Source: an uncultured Oscillospiraceae bacterium (GTDB taxonomy: Bacteria > Bacillota > Clostridia > Oscillospirales > Acutalibacteraceae). From it: 64,000 nucleotides of DNA. Positions 24,083 to 32,760 of the stretch are shown piece after piece (positions within the stretch are counted from its first letter, which is position 1; the number at the start of each line of letters is the position of its first letter). A program made the position numbers and the translations under genes. The stretch spans positions 1-64,000 of the forward strand of contig UQSH01000003.1 of NCBI GenBank assembly GCA_900543795.1. Direction: 5' to 3'. Below the pieces are notes generated by a model. That model saw only the letters and a list, made by a program, of their open reading frames with translations, was not told where the DNA came from and did not search any database.

Positions 24083-24761
24083 AATAAGCACAAAGGAAAT
24101 AGTTGATTTGCTTCCATACGATCAAAACAAAGCAATTATTGTTGAAAAAAAGCCTTTATTAAACACAACGCAGTTTAAGGCTTCGTACAGCGTTATTGAT
24201 TTTGAAAGGAAAGCAAAAGAGGTTTTAACAAAAAGTGCCTATCTGTTAAAAAAATTCGGCTCCTCATACAAGCAGATAAGCGAAACTATACCGAATTTTG
24301 TTCAATGCAATGCCGCAACGCTTTATGACAGGCGCATACTTGTTCTTTATCCAAACGGCGAAGCGGGAATTTTTGAGAGGGACGGAGAGCTTTCTTGGAG
24401 CGGATATTTTAAATATCACGACCACCCTGTTAAATCACTTGCTCTTGAAAACAAATACTTTTGGTGTATCTGCCCTGCCGAAAACTGTGCAATAAGATAC
24501 ACCTGCCAAAATATGCAGGTTGATTTAAGAATAGGCGGTAAAGACGCTTCAACCTTTGAGAGCCCAACACATATTTCCGTTTATAACAATGATATTTATG
24601 TTTGTGCATCCGGAAATAAGGTTAGAAAAATCGACGGTATGAATTTTACTGTTTCCGATTACATTACCTTTGAAGAATCGGTTTATCAATATTATAATTT
24701 CGGAAAATATTCTATTGCCGTTTTAGCAAGCGGAACGTATCTGCTTGAAGACAACAAATAA
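24075..24761 (+). CDS. Unknown protein, beta-propeller-like, coupled to rex
   Basis: 228 residues from GTG 24075, overlapping the end of rex by 8 nt, so translation is probably coupled. I do not recognise the family. The sequence has no signal peptide or membrane segment. The second half is rich in short beta-strand patterns of the kind found in WD40 or NHL propellers (RRILVLYPNGEAGIF, NKYFWCICPAE, NNDIYVCASGNKVRKI, KYSIAVLASGTYLL), possibly a partial propeller of three to four blades. Several cysteines (CICPAENCAIRYTC) lie in the middle. Coupling to rex suggests a role linked to redox or central carbon metabolism, but nothing in the sequence shows it. Confidence 0.7.
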   Translation: MIRISTKEIVDLLPYDQNKAIIVEKKPLLNTTQFKASYSVIDFERKAKEVLTKSAYLLKKFGSSYKQISETIPNFVQCNAATLYDRRILVLYPNGEAGIFERDGELSWSGYFKYHDHPVKSLALENKYFWCICPAENCAIRYTCQNMQVDLRIGGKDASTFESPTHISVYNNDIYVCASGNKVRKIDGMNFTVSDYITFEESVYQYYNFGKYSIAVLASGTYLLEDNK

Positions 24762-24783
24762 TCTGTTTAAAAAAGCTTTATAA

Positions 24784-24831
24784 AATAATCGGGCGTAATT
24801 AGGATTCAATTTCTGATTACGCCCGATTATT
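24784..24831. terminator. Bidirectional terminator between the rex operon and ldh
   Basis: AATAATCGGGCGTAAT and ATTACGCCCGATTATT form a perfect 16-bp stem with a 16-nt loop. It serves both the plus-strand operon and the converging ldh gene, whose stop lies inside the stem. Confidence 0.85.
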
Positions 24832-25780
24832 AATTTAAACAACCTATTTCGTCAAGCATTTCCTTTAATATATCGGCAGAATGCTTAAACTTTCTTTTTT
24901 CCTCGGAATTAAGTGAAAGCTCGAGTATTTCACGAACTCCATTTCTGTTAATAACGGAGGGAACTCCTATATAAATATTCTTTTCGTCATACTGTCCGTT
25001 AAGATAAGCAGACACGGTAAACACGGAATTTTCATCGTTTAATATTGCTCGTGTTAATCGAGAAAGCACCATACCGATACCGTAATATGTTGCCTTTTTT
25101 GCTTTAATAATTTCGTATGCAGAATCTCGCACGCTGACGGCAATTTTCATTAAAACGCTCATCATATTTTCATTATAGCTTTCAAGCTGACTGACCGGCA
25201 AGACGGATATTTGCGCATTGCTCCATGCAACAAATTCAGAATCGCCGTGCTCGCCGATAACATAGGCGTGAACATTTCGAGGATTGAGCTTAAAATAATC
25301 GCTCATCATATATCGAAGGCGTGCCGTGTCGAGCGTTGTTCCTGTTCCGAGCACCCTTTCGGGAGGAAATCCCGACAAGTCAAGCACAACCTTTGTCATA
25401 ACATCAACAGGATTACTTGCAACAAGAAAAACACCTTTAAAGCCGCTTTCAACAACAGGCTTTACTATCGTTTTAAAAACCTTATAATTCTTTTGAAGAA
25501 GATCACGGCGTGTTTCTCCTTCAAGCTGAGGAGCGCCTGCGCAAATAACAACCAAATCCATATCGGCGCAATCCTCATATTCGCCCGCATAGATTTTCAT
25601 ACTGCTTGGTGCAAACGGCAAACCGTGTGATAAATCGGCGGCCTCTCCCATTGCCCGTTCTTTATTAATATCAATTAGGCAAAGCTCATCGCATATATCC
25701 TGATTAAGCATTGAATATGCAAAGCTCATTCCAACCATACCTACGCCTACTATTGCAACCTTTTTGCTATCATTCATCAT
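24830..25780 (-). CDS. ldh: L-lactate dehydrogenase
   Basis: 316 residues. It has the nucleotide-binding GVGMVGMSFA, the specificity loop GAPQLEGETRRDL (Gln marks lactate rather than malate dehydrogenase), the substrate arginine in TTLDTARLRYMM and the catalytic histidine in GEHGDSEFVAW. It reduces pyruvate to lactate with NADH in the cytoplasm, reoxidising NADH from glycolysis. The start is directly preceded by a perfect hairpin plus T-run whose 3' arm holds the only visible ribosome binding sequence (GGGTGAT); see the hairpin feature. Confidence 0.95.
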   Translation of the reverse strand: MMNDSKKVAIVGVGMVGMSFAYSMLNQDICDELCLIDINKERAMGEAADLSHGLPFAPSSMKIYAGEYEDCADMDLVVICAGAPQLEGETRRDLLQKNYKVFKTIVKPVVESGFKGVFLVASNPVDVMTKVVLDLSGFPPERVLGTGTTLDTARLRYMMSDYFKLNPRNVHAYVIGEHGDSEFVAWSNAQISVLPVSQLESYNENMMSVLMKIAVSVRDSAYEIIKAKKATYYGIGMVLSRLTRAILNDENSVFTVSAYLNGQYDEKNIYIGVPSVINRNGVREILELSLNSEEKRKFKHSADILKEMLDEIGCLN

Positions 25781-25822
25781 AAAAAATCACCCGAAGGTAT
25801 TATTGCCATACTTTCGGGTGAT
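25781..25822 (-). promoter_or_regulatory. Terminator-like hairpin directly before ldh that contains its ribosome binding site
   Basis: On the minus strand ATCACCCGAA and TTCGGGTGAT form a perfect stem, extended by AGTAT/ATACC with one G-U pair, and are followed at once by TTTTTT and the ATG of ldh. It ends transcription coming from the GNAT gene, and the GGGTGAT of the 3' arm is the only Shine-Dalgarno-like sequence for ldh. Confidence 0.7.
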
Positions 25823-25860
25823 AATTCTTTTTAGCAACGGATTTATCTCGCTTAATTATT

Positions 25861-26403
25861 TTAAATTTCATATAAAAATTTAAAGCAATATGTTTTAGCG
25901 ATTTCACCGGTGTCATATTTAATTTTAGGGTTTGTTTCGGGAGAGCCCAAAGGAGTCATACCTGCCTTTTCGGCTACACGCTTTGAAGCGGTATTTTCAA
26001 TATCGCAGATATAAATGATTTCGTGAATATCCTGCGTTTTAAAATAATCAAGCACTGCCGAAACACATTCTGTTGCAACGCCTTGATTATTATATCTGAA
26101 ATCAATCTTTTCGCAAAGGGAAAAGCGGCCTTCCTTTGAACCGTAAGGAGTTACATTAACAAGACCGATAATCTTCCCCTTAAACTCAATACCCCAGTAA
26201 TAATAATCTTTTTTATGATATTTAAGGCATCTTCCGAAGCAAAGCTTGAACGCCTCAAAAGGAGTAAAAGCCCTGCGGCAAATGGAAAAACGAGAGATTT
26301 CCTCGGAAGTGTACCAAGGATATACGGAAAAAATATCCCAAGGATAAATTTTTCTTAGAGTAAACCGTTTTGTTTTTATTTTTACAGTTCCTGTTTTGCT
26401 CAT
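25861..26403 (-). CDS. GNAT family N-acetyltransferase
   Basis: 180 residues from ATG 26403 (MSKTGTVKIKTKRFTLRK), which follows the stop of the upstream gene as TGATATG; the frame is open 56 codons further but only within that gene. The RimJ/RimL-like acetyltransferase fold shows in TKRFTLRKIYPWD at the start, the acetyl-CoA loop region FRYNNQGVATECVSAVL and a late IENTASKRVAEKAGM. Substrate unknown; relatives acetylate ribosomal-protein N-termini or small molecules. It is last in the run alaS-HIT-phosphoribosyltransferase-GNAT, followed by a terminator. Confidence 0.8.
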   Translation of the reverse strand: MSKTGTVKIKTKRFTLRKIYPWDIFSVYPWYTSEEISRFSICRRAFTPFEAFKLCFGRCLKYHKKDYYYWGIEFKGKIIGLVNVTPYGSKEGRFSLCEKIDFRYNNQGVATECVSAVLDYFKTQDIHEIIYICDIENTASKRVAEKAGMTPLGSPETNPKIKYDTGEIAKTYCFKFLYEI

Positions 26404-26404
26404 A

Positions 26405-26944
26405 TCACTTAAAGAACAACGGAAGCTTTTCAAGGAAAATAATGTCGTCCCTGTCAGCCGCATCTCCCTCTGCAAGAGGCGCACAGCAGGCAACAATATC
26501 GGCTCCAAATTCATTAACAAGCCTTTTGACTGCTTCGATTGATTCGCCTGTTGATATAACATCATCAACAATAAGAACTCGCTTATCCTTTAACAAATCG
26601 CCGTCCTCGTGGCCGAGATAAAGATACTGTGTGTTCTGCGTTGTTATGGAATTAACGGGAACCTTAACGGGATTATCCATATAAACCTTAACGCCCTTGC
26701 GAACAACAATATACTTTTTGCCGCTCTGCTTGCTCATTTCATATGCAAGAGGAATGCTTTTTGCCTCGGGAGTTACTATGTAATCAAACTCGGGAGCTTT
26801 TTTTATAAGCTCTGCGGCACATTTTTCCGTTAATTCAACATCGCCGAAAAGAATAAAAGCCGCAATATCCAATTTTTCGCTTACAGGGAATTTCTGCAAT
26901 TCTCTTTCAATACCTGCAATTTTTAAAGTATAAGTGTTACTCAT
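26405..26944 (-). CDS. Purine/adenine-type phosphoribosyltransferase
   Basis: 179 residues. A type I phosphoribosyltransferase fold with the PRPP loop VLIVDDVISTGES. FDYIVTPEAKSIPLAYEMS is the strand-loop typical of Apt/Xpt-like enzymes. Substrate is not certain: adenine and xanthine are the best guesses. It overlaps the HIT gene by 4 nt (ATGA) and is followed within 2 nt by the GNAT gene, so all are one transcript. HIT proteins hydrolyse nucleoside phosphoramidates, which would make a purine link reasonable (inference). Confidence 0.8.
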   Translation of the reverse strand: MSNTYTLKIAGIERELQKFPVSEKLDIAAFILFGDVELTEKCAAELIKKAPEFDYIVTPEAKSIPLAYEMSKQSGKKYIVVRKGVKVYMDNPVKVPVNSITTQNTQYLYLGHEDGDLLKDKRVLIVDDVISTGESIEAVKRLVNEFGADIVACCAPLAEGDAADRDDIIFLEKLPLFFK

Positions 26945-27282
26945 AATAATTTTTCTCCTAATTCAACACCGCCGATGATATGAAAATGAAGATGCATAAC
27001 GGTTTGACCGGCATCACTACCGCAGTTATTAATAACTCGATAGGAGGAAATGCCCTCGCTTTTCGCAATCTCGGGAATTTTTTCAAAAATATGCGCCACA
27101 TATTTACTGTTTTCGGCAGTAACATCATTAACGCAATCAATATGAATTTTAGGAACAACAAGCACATGAACGGGGGCAACGGGATTTATATCCCTAAAAG
27201 CATAAATCATATCGTCCTCGTAAACCCTTGTGCTTGGAATATCTCCGTTAATTATACTACAAAACAAACACATATTTTTCAT
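26941..27282 (-). CDS. HIT family protein (Hint-like hydrolase)
   Basis: 113 residues, full length for a bacterial Hint protein. The histidine triad is HLHFHIIGG near the C-terminus; CLFCSII near the start is the usual zinc-site region. Hint proteins hydrolyse adenosine 5'-phosphoramidates and aminoacyl-AMP, the latter made by aminoacyl-tRNA synthetases; alaS lies 13 nt upstream on the same strand, which fits that activity. Overlaps the phosphoribosyltransferase gene by 4 nt. Confidence 0.9.
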   Translation of the reverse strand: MKNMCLFCSIINGDIPSTRVYEDDMIYAFRDINPVAPVHVLVVPKIHIDCVNDVTAENSKYVAHIFEKIPEIAKSEGISSYRVINNCGSDAGQTVMHLHFHIIGGVELGEKLL

Positions 27283-27295
27283 CAGCCTTTCGAAT

Positions 27296-29923
27296 TTATT
27301 TTATTAAGCCTTTGATTATATCACAGGCACTTTCGAGTGCAAAATCAAGCTTTGACAAATCCTTTGCACCTGCCATGGCGGAATCAGGTCTTCCGCCGCC
27401 ACCGCCGCCTGCGAGCTTTGCGGTTTCGCGAACAAGGTCTCCCGCTTTAACTCCCATTGCAATTGCCTTCTTTCCGCAAACCGCAACTATTGAAGCCTTT
27501 TCGCCGTTAATTCCGGCAATAACGCCAACCGTGCTTTCTCCCTTTTCTTTAAGGTCATCACCCATTTTTCTGAGAGCATCGGGAGTTACGCCGTCAAGCT
27601 TTGCAATATATACATTTAAGCCGTTAATATCAATAGGCTTACTGAACAAATCAGCACTCTTTAATTTTGTTATTTCCGAGTTAAGAGCGGATATTTTCTT
27701 TTCATTAGCCTTGTTTTCGGCAACAACTGCCTCAACCTTGCTTTCAACCTCGCTTTCAGAGGTTTTAAGAACGCCTGCAAGCGTTTTTAAGGTTTTATCC
27801 GAGGAATTAATAAGGTTAATAAGATTAGCACCTGTTACCGCCGTTATTCTTCTTACACCGGAGGCAACCGAGCTTTCGCCCGTTATTTTAAACAAGCCGA
27901 GCTGACCGCTGTTTGAAGCGTGAGTTCCTCCGCAAAATTCGGTTGAAAGCTCGCCCGCCTTAACAACCCTTACAACATCTCCGTATTTTTCGCCGAAGAG
28001 CATCATTGCGCCTGTTTTCTTTGCCTCTTCAATAGGCATTTCCTGCATAGTAACGGTTTGTGCACTCATAATGAAATCATTAACAATTGCTTCAACTTGG
28101 CTGATTTCTTCAGCGGTTAAAGCATTGAAATGAGTGAAATCAAATCTAACCTCTTTATCATTAACAAGCTGACCTGCCTGCTCAACATGATTGCCGAGAA
28201 CCTTGCGCAATGCGGCTTGAAGAAGATGAGCAGCGGTATGGTTTCTCATAACAGATTTTCTGAAATCCTCATCAAGAGAAGCCTTAACACAATCTCCTAA
28301 CGAGATTGCTCCGTTTGAAACAACACCCTTATGAAAATAAATTGAATCATCATTTTTAGAGGTGTCTGCAACTGCAAAGGAGCTGCCGTTGCCGAAGATA
28401 ACGCCTCTGTCGCCAACCTGACCGCCCGACTGTGCATAAAAAACTGTTTTGTCAAGAACAACTGCGCCCTCCTCGCCGGCTCCGAGAGCATCAACGAGCT
28501 CGCCGTCTGCATTAACGAGTGCACAAACCCTTGCATCACATTCAAAATCGGTGTAGCCCAAAAATTCAGTTGAGCTTCCGTCAATTTTAATTGAAGAGCC
28601 CTTCCAAGCGTCTGCACCTGCATCCTTACGGGCGGCTCTTGCAGTATCCTTTTGATTTTGAAGAAGCTCATTAAAGCGCTCCTCATCAACGGTTATTCCC
28701 TTTTCTTCAAGAATATCCTTCGTTAAATCAAGCGGGAAGCCATAGGTATCGTTTAATTTAAAGGCATCGTCGCCGCTGAAAACTTTGCCGTCCATTTTAG
28801 AAACATAATCATCAAGCATGGCAAGTCCGCTGTCTATCGTTTTTCCGAAGGATTCCTCCTCTGCAAGAATAACCTTAACAATAAGCTCACGCTTGGAATC
28901 AAGATAATCATAAGCGGAAATATTTTCGTCAACAACGGTATTAACAACCTTATAAAGAAACGGCTCATTAACACCTAAAAGCCTTCCGTGGCGGCAGGCA
29001 CGGCGGATAAGACGGCGAAGAACATAGCCTCTACCGTTATTAGACGGGATAACGCCGTCTGCAATCATAAACACAGAGGAGCGAATATGGTCTGTTATAA
29101 CACGAAGGGAAACATCCTTCTTTTCGTCCTCATGATATTTAACACCTGCAATCTCGGAAATCCTTTTCATTATATTTTGAACAGTATCTACCTCAAAAAG
29201 ATTATCAACACCCTGCATAATGCACGCAAGGCGTTCAAGGCCCATACCCGTGTCTATATTCTTTTGAGCAAGCTCTGTATAATTTCCGTTTCCGTCATTA
29301 TTAAACTGGCTGAAAACATTATTCCAAAATTCAGTATATCTGTCGCACTCGCAGCCCGGTCTGCAATCGGGGCTATTGCAGCCGTATTTTTCGCCTCTGT
29401 CAAAATAAATCTCGCTGCACGGACCGCATGGACCCTGACCGTGCTCCCAGAAATTATCCTCTTTTCCGAGCCTTACAATATGCGATGGGTCAACACCGAC
29501 CTCTTTTGTCCATATATCAAATGCTTCGTCATCATTTTCATAGATAGTAACCCAAAGCTTATCAACAGGCATATCAAGAACATCCGTGCAAAACTCCCAA
29601 GCCCATTTAGTTGCCTCGTGCTTAAAATAATCGCCAAAGCTGAAATTGCCGAGCATTTCAAAATAAGTGCCGTGGCGAGCGGTTTTACCGACTCTTTCAA
29701 TATCAGGAGTTCTTATACACTTTTGGCAAGTGGTTACCCTTGTTGCCGGAGGAGTTACCTCGCCCGTAAAATACTTTTTCATTGGAGCCATACCCGAATT
29801 AATTAAAAGCAGGCTCTTATCGTTATTTGGTATAAGAGAAAAGCTGGGTAATCTTAAATGCCCTTTACTTTCAAAGAATGAAAGATATTTTTCTCTTAAA
29901 TCGTTTAATGATGTCCATTCCAT
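27296..29923 (-). CDS. alaS: Alanyl-tRNA synthetase
   Basis: 875 residues, full length. In order: class II catalytic core (SLIPNNDKSLLLINSGMAPM; RVTTCQKCIRTPDIERVG), tRNA-recognition helices, the editing domain with HTAAHLLQAALR and the CGGTH motif (FCGGTHASN), and the C-Ala domain ending with a glycine-rich GGGGGGRPDSAMAGA. It charges tRNA-Ala and removes mischarged Ser and Gly. AAGGAAG precedes the start. No T-box leader is visible upstream; a promoter lies at 30048-30076. Confidence 0.97.
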   Translation of the reverse strand: MEWTSLNDLREKYLSFFESKGHLRLPSFSLIPNNDKSLLLINSGMAPMKKYFTGEVTPPATRVTTCQKCIRTPDIERVGKTARHGTYFEMLGNFSFGDYFKHEATKWAWEFCTDVLDMPVDKLWVTIYENDDEAFDIWTKEVGVDPSHIVRLGKEDNFWEHGQGPCGPCSEIYFDRGEKYGCNSPDCRPGCECDRYTEFWNNVFSQFNNDGNGNYTELAQKNIDTGMGLERLACIMQGVDNLFEVDTVQNIMKRISEIAGVKYHEDEKKDVSLRVITDHIRSSVFMIADGVIPSNNGRGYVLRRLIRRACRHGRLLGVNEPFLYKVVNTVVDENISAYDYLDSKRELIVKVILAEEESFGKTIDSGLAMLDDYVSKMDGKVFSGDDAFKLNDTYGFPLDLTKDILEEKGITVDEERFNELLQNQKDTARAARKDAGADAWKGSSIKIDGSSTEFLGYTDFECDARVCALVNADGELVDALGAGEEGAVVLDKTVFYAQSGGQVGDRGVIFGNGSSFAVADTSKNDDSIYFHKGVVSNGAISLGDCVKASLDEDFRKSVMRNHTAAHLLQAALRKVLGNHVEQAGQLVNDKEVRFDFTHFNALTAEEISQVEAIVNDFIMSAQTVTMQEMPIEEAKKTGAMMLFGEKYGDVVRVVKAGELSTEFCGGTHASNSGQLGLFKITGESSVASGVRRITAVTGANLINLINSSDKTLKTLAGVLKTSESEVESKVEAVVAENKANEKKISALNSEITKLKSADLFSKPIDINGLNVYIAKLDGVTPDALRKMGDDLKEKGESTVGVIAGINGEKASIVAVCGKKAIAMGVKAGDLVRETAKLAGGGGGGRPDSAMAGAKDLSKLDFALESACDIIKGLIK

Positions 29924-30047
29924 AGCTTTACTTCCTTAAATATATGATAAGGCAATAAACAGTAATTCAAATCACGGTTCGGATTGCTTTTTATTGCATA
30001 ATTTCTTATTCGATTAAAAATTAACGCAGTATAATCGGAAATTTGTT

Positions 30048-30076
30048 ATTATAAACCTAATTATGCTTGAAAACAA
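30048..30076 (-). promoter_or_regulatory. Sigma-A promoter of the alaS operon
   Basis: On the minus strand TTGTTT (30071-30076), a 17-nt spacer and TATAAT (30048-30053). The leader to alaS is ~115 nt and contains a long imperfect hairpin (GCAATAAA ... TTTATTGC, about 29952-29997) without a T-run; no known riboswitch motif is seen in it. Confidence 0.7.
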
Positions 30077-30115
30077 ATAGGCTAACTGAAACAAATTATA
30101 TTTTAACAAAAGTTC

Positions 30116-30139
30116 AAGGGCAACCGCTAAGCTGCCCTT
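30116..30139 (-). terminator. Hairpin after the YdbC-like gene
   Basis: AAGGGCA and TGCCCTT form a 7-bp stem with a 10-nt loop just after the stop. The trailing sequence GAACTTTTG has a weak T-run, so efficiency is uncertain. Confidence 0.55.
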
Positions 30140-30147
30140 ATCTTTAA

Positions 30148-30363
30148 TCAAAGCTTATCAACAAGTTTTTTGAGTTCAATGATTTCGTCCTTGGTAAAGG
30201 TTAAGCCCTTGCTCATCTTTGAGTGGTCGGGAGACCAATCTCTGACATCAATTTTCGGCTCACGGCCATTCCAAGAAATCATATTTACTTCTCTCGTCCA
30301 ACCCCTTGCTGTTTCGGAAATTACTCCGATATGCTCTGTGATTTCGTATTTGATCTCAGGCAT
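30148..30363 (-). CDS. YdbC-like protein with PC4 single-strand nucleic-acid binding domain
   Basis: 71 residues, the whole length of bacterial PC4/YdbC-type proteins. Recognisable features are GVISETARGWTREVNMISWN, then KIDVRDWSPDHSKMSKGLTF and the C-terminal helix TKDEIIELKKLVDKL. Lactococcal YdbC binds single-stranded DNA and is a fold relative of the eukaryotic transcription coactivator PC4. It lies 21 nt downstream of ackA on the same strand, before a hairpin, so it is probably read from the ackA promoter. Confidence 0.8.
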   Translation of the reverse strand: MPEIKYEITEHIGVISETARGWTREVNMISWNGREPKIDVRDWSPDHSKMSKGLTFTKDEIIELKKLVDKL

Positions 30364-30384
30364 TATTACTCCTCCTTTTCTTAT

Positions 30385-31605
30385 TTATTTTAAATTTTCA
30401 ACAATGTTTTTTGTATCTCTTGCAATCATAAGCTCTTCATTGGTTGCAAGGATAAATACTCTTACCTTATCGGACGGAAGCGTTAATTCCGCTTCTGCAC
30501 CCTTAACGGTTTTTTGGTTTATTGACTGATTGATTTCAACTCCGAGGAAGCCGAGATAAGAACAAACCTTTGCACGAAGCCAGAAGCCGTTTTCGCCGAT
30601 ACCACCTGTGAAAACGATAGCGTCAACGCCGTTCATTGCGGCAACATAGGAGCCGATATATTTTGCAATTTGATATGCCTGCATTTCGTGGGCAAGAATT
30701 GCTCTTTCATCGCCCTCATTTTGCTTTGCAACAACATCTCTGTCGTCTGAAAATCCGCCTGAAATAGCGCTTACACCCGACTGCTTATTGAGGATTTCCT
30801 CAACCTCCTGCGGAGAAAGGCTTAATTTCTGCATAAGGAAGGTTACAACAGACGGATCAATTCCGCCGGAGCGTGTGCCCATCATAAAGCCGTCAAGCGG
30901 AGTGAAGCCCATTGAGGTATCGAATACCTTGCCGAATTTAACTGCTGCAATTGATGAGCCGTTTCCGAGATGGCAGGTAATAATTTTTAATTTTTCAATA
31001 TTTTCACCCATAACATCGGCACATCTTTGGCTGATATATTTATGTGAGGTGCCGTGGAAGCCATAACGCCTAATGCCGAAATTTTCATAATACTGATAAG
31101 GCAAAGCGTACATATAAGCCATAGGAGGCATTGTGCTGTGAAAAGCAGTATCAAAAACGGCAACCTGAGGAACCTTGGGACCTAACACGGCGAGGCATGC
31201 CTCATAGCCTTGCAGGTTTGCAGGATTATGAAGAGGTGCGAGAGATTTGAAATTTTCAATATCGCGCTCAACGGTTTTATCAATAAGAACGCTTTTAGTA
31301 TATTTTTCTCCGCCGTGAACAACACGGTGGCCTACTGCGTCTATTTCATCAAACGAATCAATAACCTTAAGCTCACCCTGCGTCATAAGCTCCATAACGG
31401 TGTTGAACGCATCTATGTGAGTTTTATTTTCCTTATCGAAAATAATTTTCTTTCCTTTTGCGCTGTAAATAATATTATTTTCGCCGCCCTTAATTTCAAG
31501 GCCGATTCTTTCTATTGTTCCTTTGCATATTACAGACTCGTCTTCCATTTCTATTAACTGGAATTTGAGCGAGGAGCTGCCGCAGTTGATAACAAGAATT
31601 TTCAC
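30385..31605 (-). CDS. ackA: Acetate kinase
   Basis: 406 residues from GTG 31605, preceded by ACGGAGG; the in-frame ATG eight codons upstream has no ribosome binding site. Motifs: NCGSSSLKFQ at the start, HRVVHGGEKY, the catalytic region HLGNGSSIAAVKFG and the late FTGGIGENG. It makes ATP and acetate from acetyl phosphate. The partner gene pta is not in the window. A tandem of TTGACA/TTGACT boxes with AT-rich spacers lies at ~31640-31685 as its likely promoter. Confidence 0.96.
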   Translation of the reverse strand: MKILVINCGSSSLKFQLIEMEDESVICKGTIERIGLEIKGGENNIIYSAKGKKIIFDKENKTHIDAFNTVMELMTQGELKVIDSFDEIDAVGHRVVHGGEKYTKSVLIDKTVERDIENFKSLAPLHNPANLQGYEACLAVLGPKVPQVAVFDTAFHSTMPPMAYMYALPYQYYENFGIRRYGFHGTSHKYISQRCADVMGENIEKLKIITCHLGNGSSIAAVKFGKVFDTSMGFTPLDGFMMGTRSGGIDPSVVTFLMQKLSLSPQEVEEILNKQSGVSAISGGFSDDRDVVAKQNEGDERAILAHEMQAYQIAKYIGSYVAAMNGVDAIVFTGGIGENGFWLRAKVCSYLGFLGVEINQSINQKTVKGAEAELTLPSDKVRVFILATNEELMIARDTKNIVENLK

Positions 31606-31704
31606 AAATATTTCCTCCGTATATTGCAATTTTATTTATATAATATATAATAATATATATAAATAGTCAATGTCAAGTAATATTATAAAATTTAGGTGTT
31701 TTTT
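31606..31704. promoter_or_regulatory. Divergent AT-rich promoter region between ackA and tmcAL
   Basis: On the minus strand TTGACATTGACT is followed by a long alternating A/T stretch with several -10-like boxes (e.g. TATATT 17 nt after TTGACT). On the plus strand a TATAAAAT-like box lies just before tmcAL. A similar TTGACT plus A/T arrangement stands before lacZ at ~39535-39575. Confidence 0.5.
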
Positions 31705-32760
31705 ATGAATATAGGAATAATATGCGAGTTTAATCCCTTTCACGCAGGGCACAAATACCTTATTGAAAGCGTTAAAAAGGAAAACTGCGGGATAATTTGC
31801 TGTATGAGCGGAAATTTCGTTCAAAGGGGCGAATTTGCGGTTTACGACAAATTCAAAAGAGCAAAAACCGCTCTTGAAAACGGAGCGGACCTTATTATTG
31901 AGCTTCCCTGCGAGCAATCCACTCTTTCAGCAGAGGGCTTTGCTAAATCCGCCTGCTCACTTCTTGAAGCAACGGGAATAACTGATAAAATTGCATTCGG
32001 TGCCGAAACGGATGACACTCAAAAGCTTATTGAAACGGCGAAAATGCTTCAAAGAGATGACATTAGGAAAAGAATACTGCTTGAAATGAAAAGCGGAATT
32101 TCCTACCCTGCCGCACGCAGAATTGCAACAGGATGCGAAGTGCTTGATTATCCCAATAATATTTTGGGAGTTGAATATATAAAGGCAACAACCTTGCCTG
32201 TTGAGGCTGTTAAAAGAATAGGAAAGGGGCATGATACGGACGATATAAAATACAGTGCCTCTGCAATAAGAAAAACGCTTAATGAAAACGAAATTTCTTC
32301 TCTTTACAACTGCGAAAGGGCGGTCTTATATAAGCTTCGCAATATGAGCCGCAGCGATTTTGCAGGAATTGCAGATGTTACCGAGGGGCTTGAAAACAGA
32401 ATTTACGATGCCGTTAGAGAAGCGCAAAGCCTTGATATGCTTTATGATTTGATTAAATCAAAAAGATATACGCTTTCAAGGATTAAGCGAATAGTTTTAA
32501 GAAGCTTTCTTTCAATTGAGGGTTCAAACACGGACGCCCCCTATATCCGAATTTTAGGCTTTAACGGTAAAGGCCGAGAAATGCTTGGGGAAATGAAGAA
32601 AAAGGCACAAAAGACGATTGTTTCACGCATAGGAGACTGCGAAGGCTCTGCTTTAACCTGCTTTGAAAGAGAATGCAGATACACCGATATATATAATTTA
32701 GGATATAAAAAACCTTTGCCCTGCGCAACAGAGCAAAGGAGTCAAATAGTTGTTATATAA
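31705..32760 (+). CDS. tmcAL: tRNA(Met) cytidine acetate ligase TmcAL (nucleotidyltransferase-like)
   Basis: 351 residues from ATG 31705 (MNIGIICEFNPFHAGH), with AGGTG upstream; a GTG at 31696 is in frame but too close to that site. The HxGH nucleotidyl-transfer motif is FHAGH, and CMSGNFVQRGEFAVYDKFKR is highly typical. The family acetylates the wobble cytidine of elongator tRNA-Met using acetate and ATP. It is somewhat shorter than the ~400 residues usual in Bacillus, mainly at the C-terminus. It faces ackA divergently, a neat link to acetate (inference). The 3' end overlaps the convergent rnmV gene by 19 nt. Confidence 0.88.
   Translation: MNIGIICEFNPFHAGHKYLIESVKKENCGIICCMSGNFVQRGEFAVYDKFKRAKTALENGADLIIELPCEQSTLSAEGFAKSACSLLEATGITDKIAFGAETDDTQKLIETAKMLQRDDIRKRILLEMKSGISYPAARRIATGCEVLDYPNNILGVEYIKATTLPVEAVKRIGKGHDTDDIKYSASAIRKTLNENEISSLYNCERAVLYKLRNMSRSDFAGIADVTEGLENRIYDAVREAQSLDMLYDLIKSKRYTLSRIKRIVLRSFLSIEGSNTDAPYIRILGFNGKGREMLGEMKKKAQKTIVSRIGDCEGSALTCFERECRYTDIYNLGYKKPLPCATEQRSQIVVI

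Noticed and set aside
28988..29806. 272-codon plus-strand frame opposite alaS
   Set aside because: Shadow of the conserved synthetase core; the composition is typical of an antisense frame and no ribosome binding site precedes it.
29924..30047. Leader of alaS as a possible T-box
   Set aside because: No T-box sequence, no AGAGA/GGTTGGTG stem I motifs and no terminator were found in it.
31620..31690. Alternating A/T tracts before ackA and lacZ as a shared repeat
   Set aside because: Low complexity explains the similarity; beyond TTGACT and A/T runs there is no alignable core.
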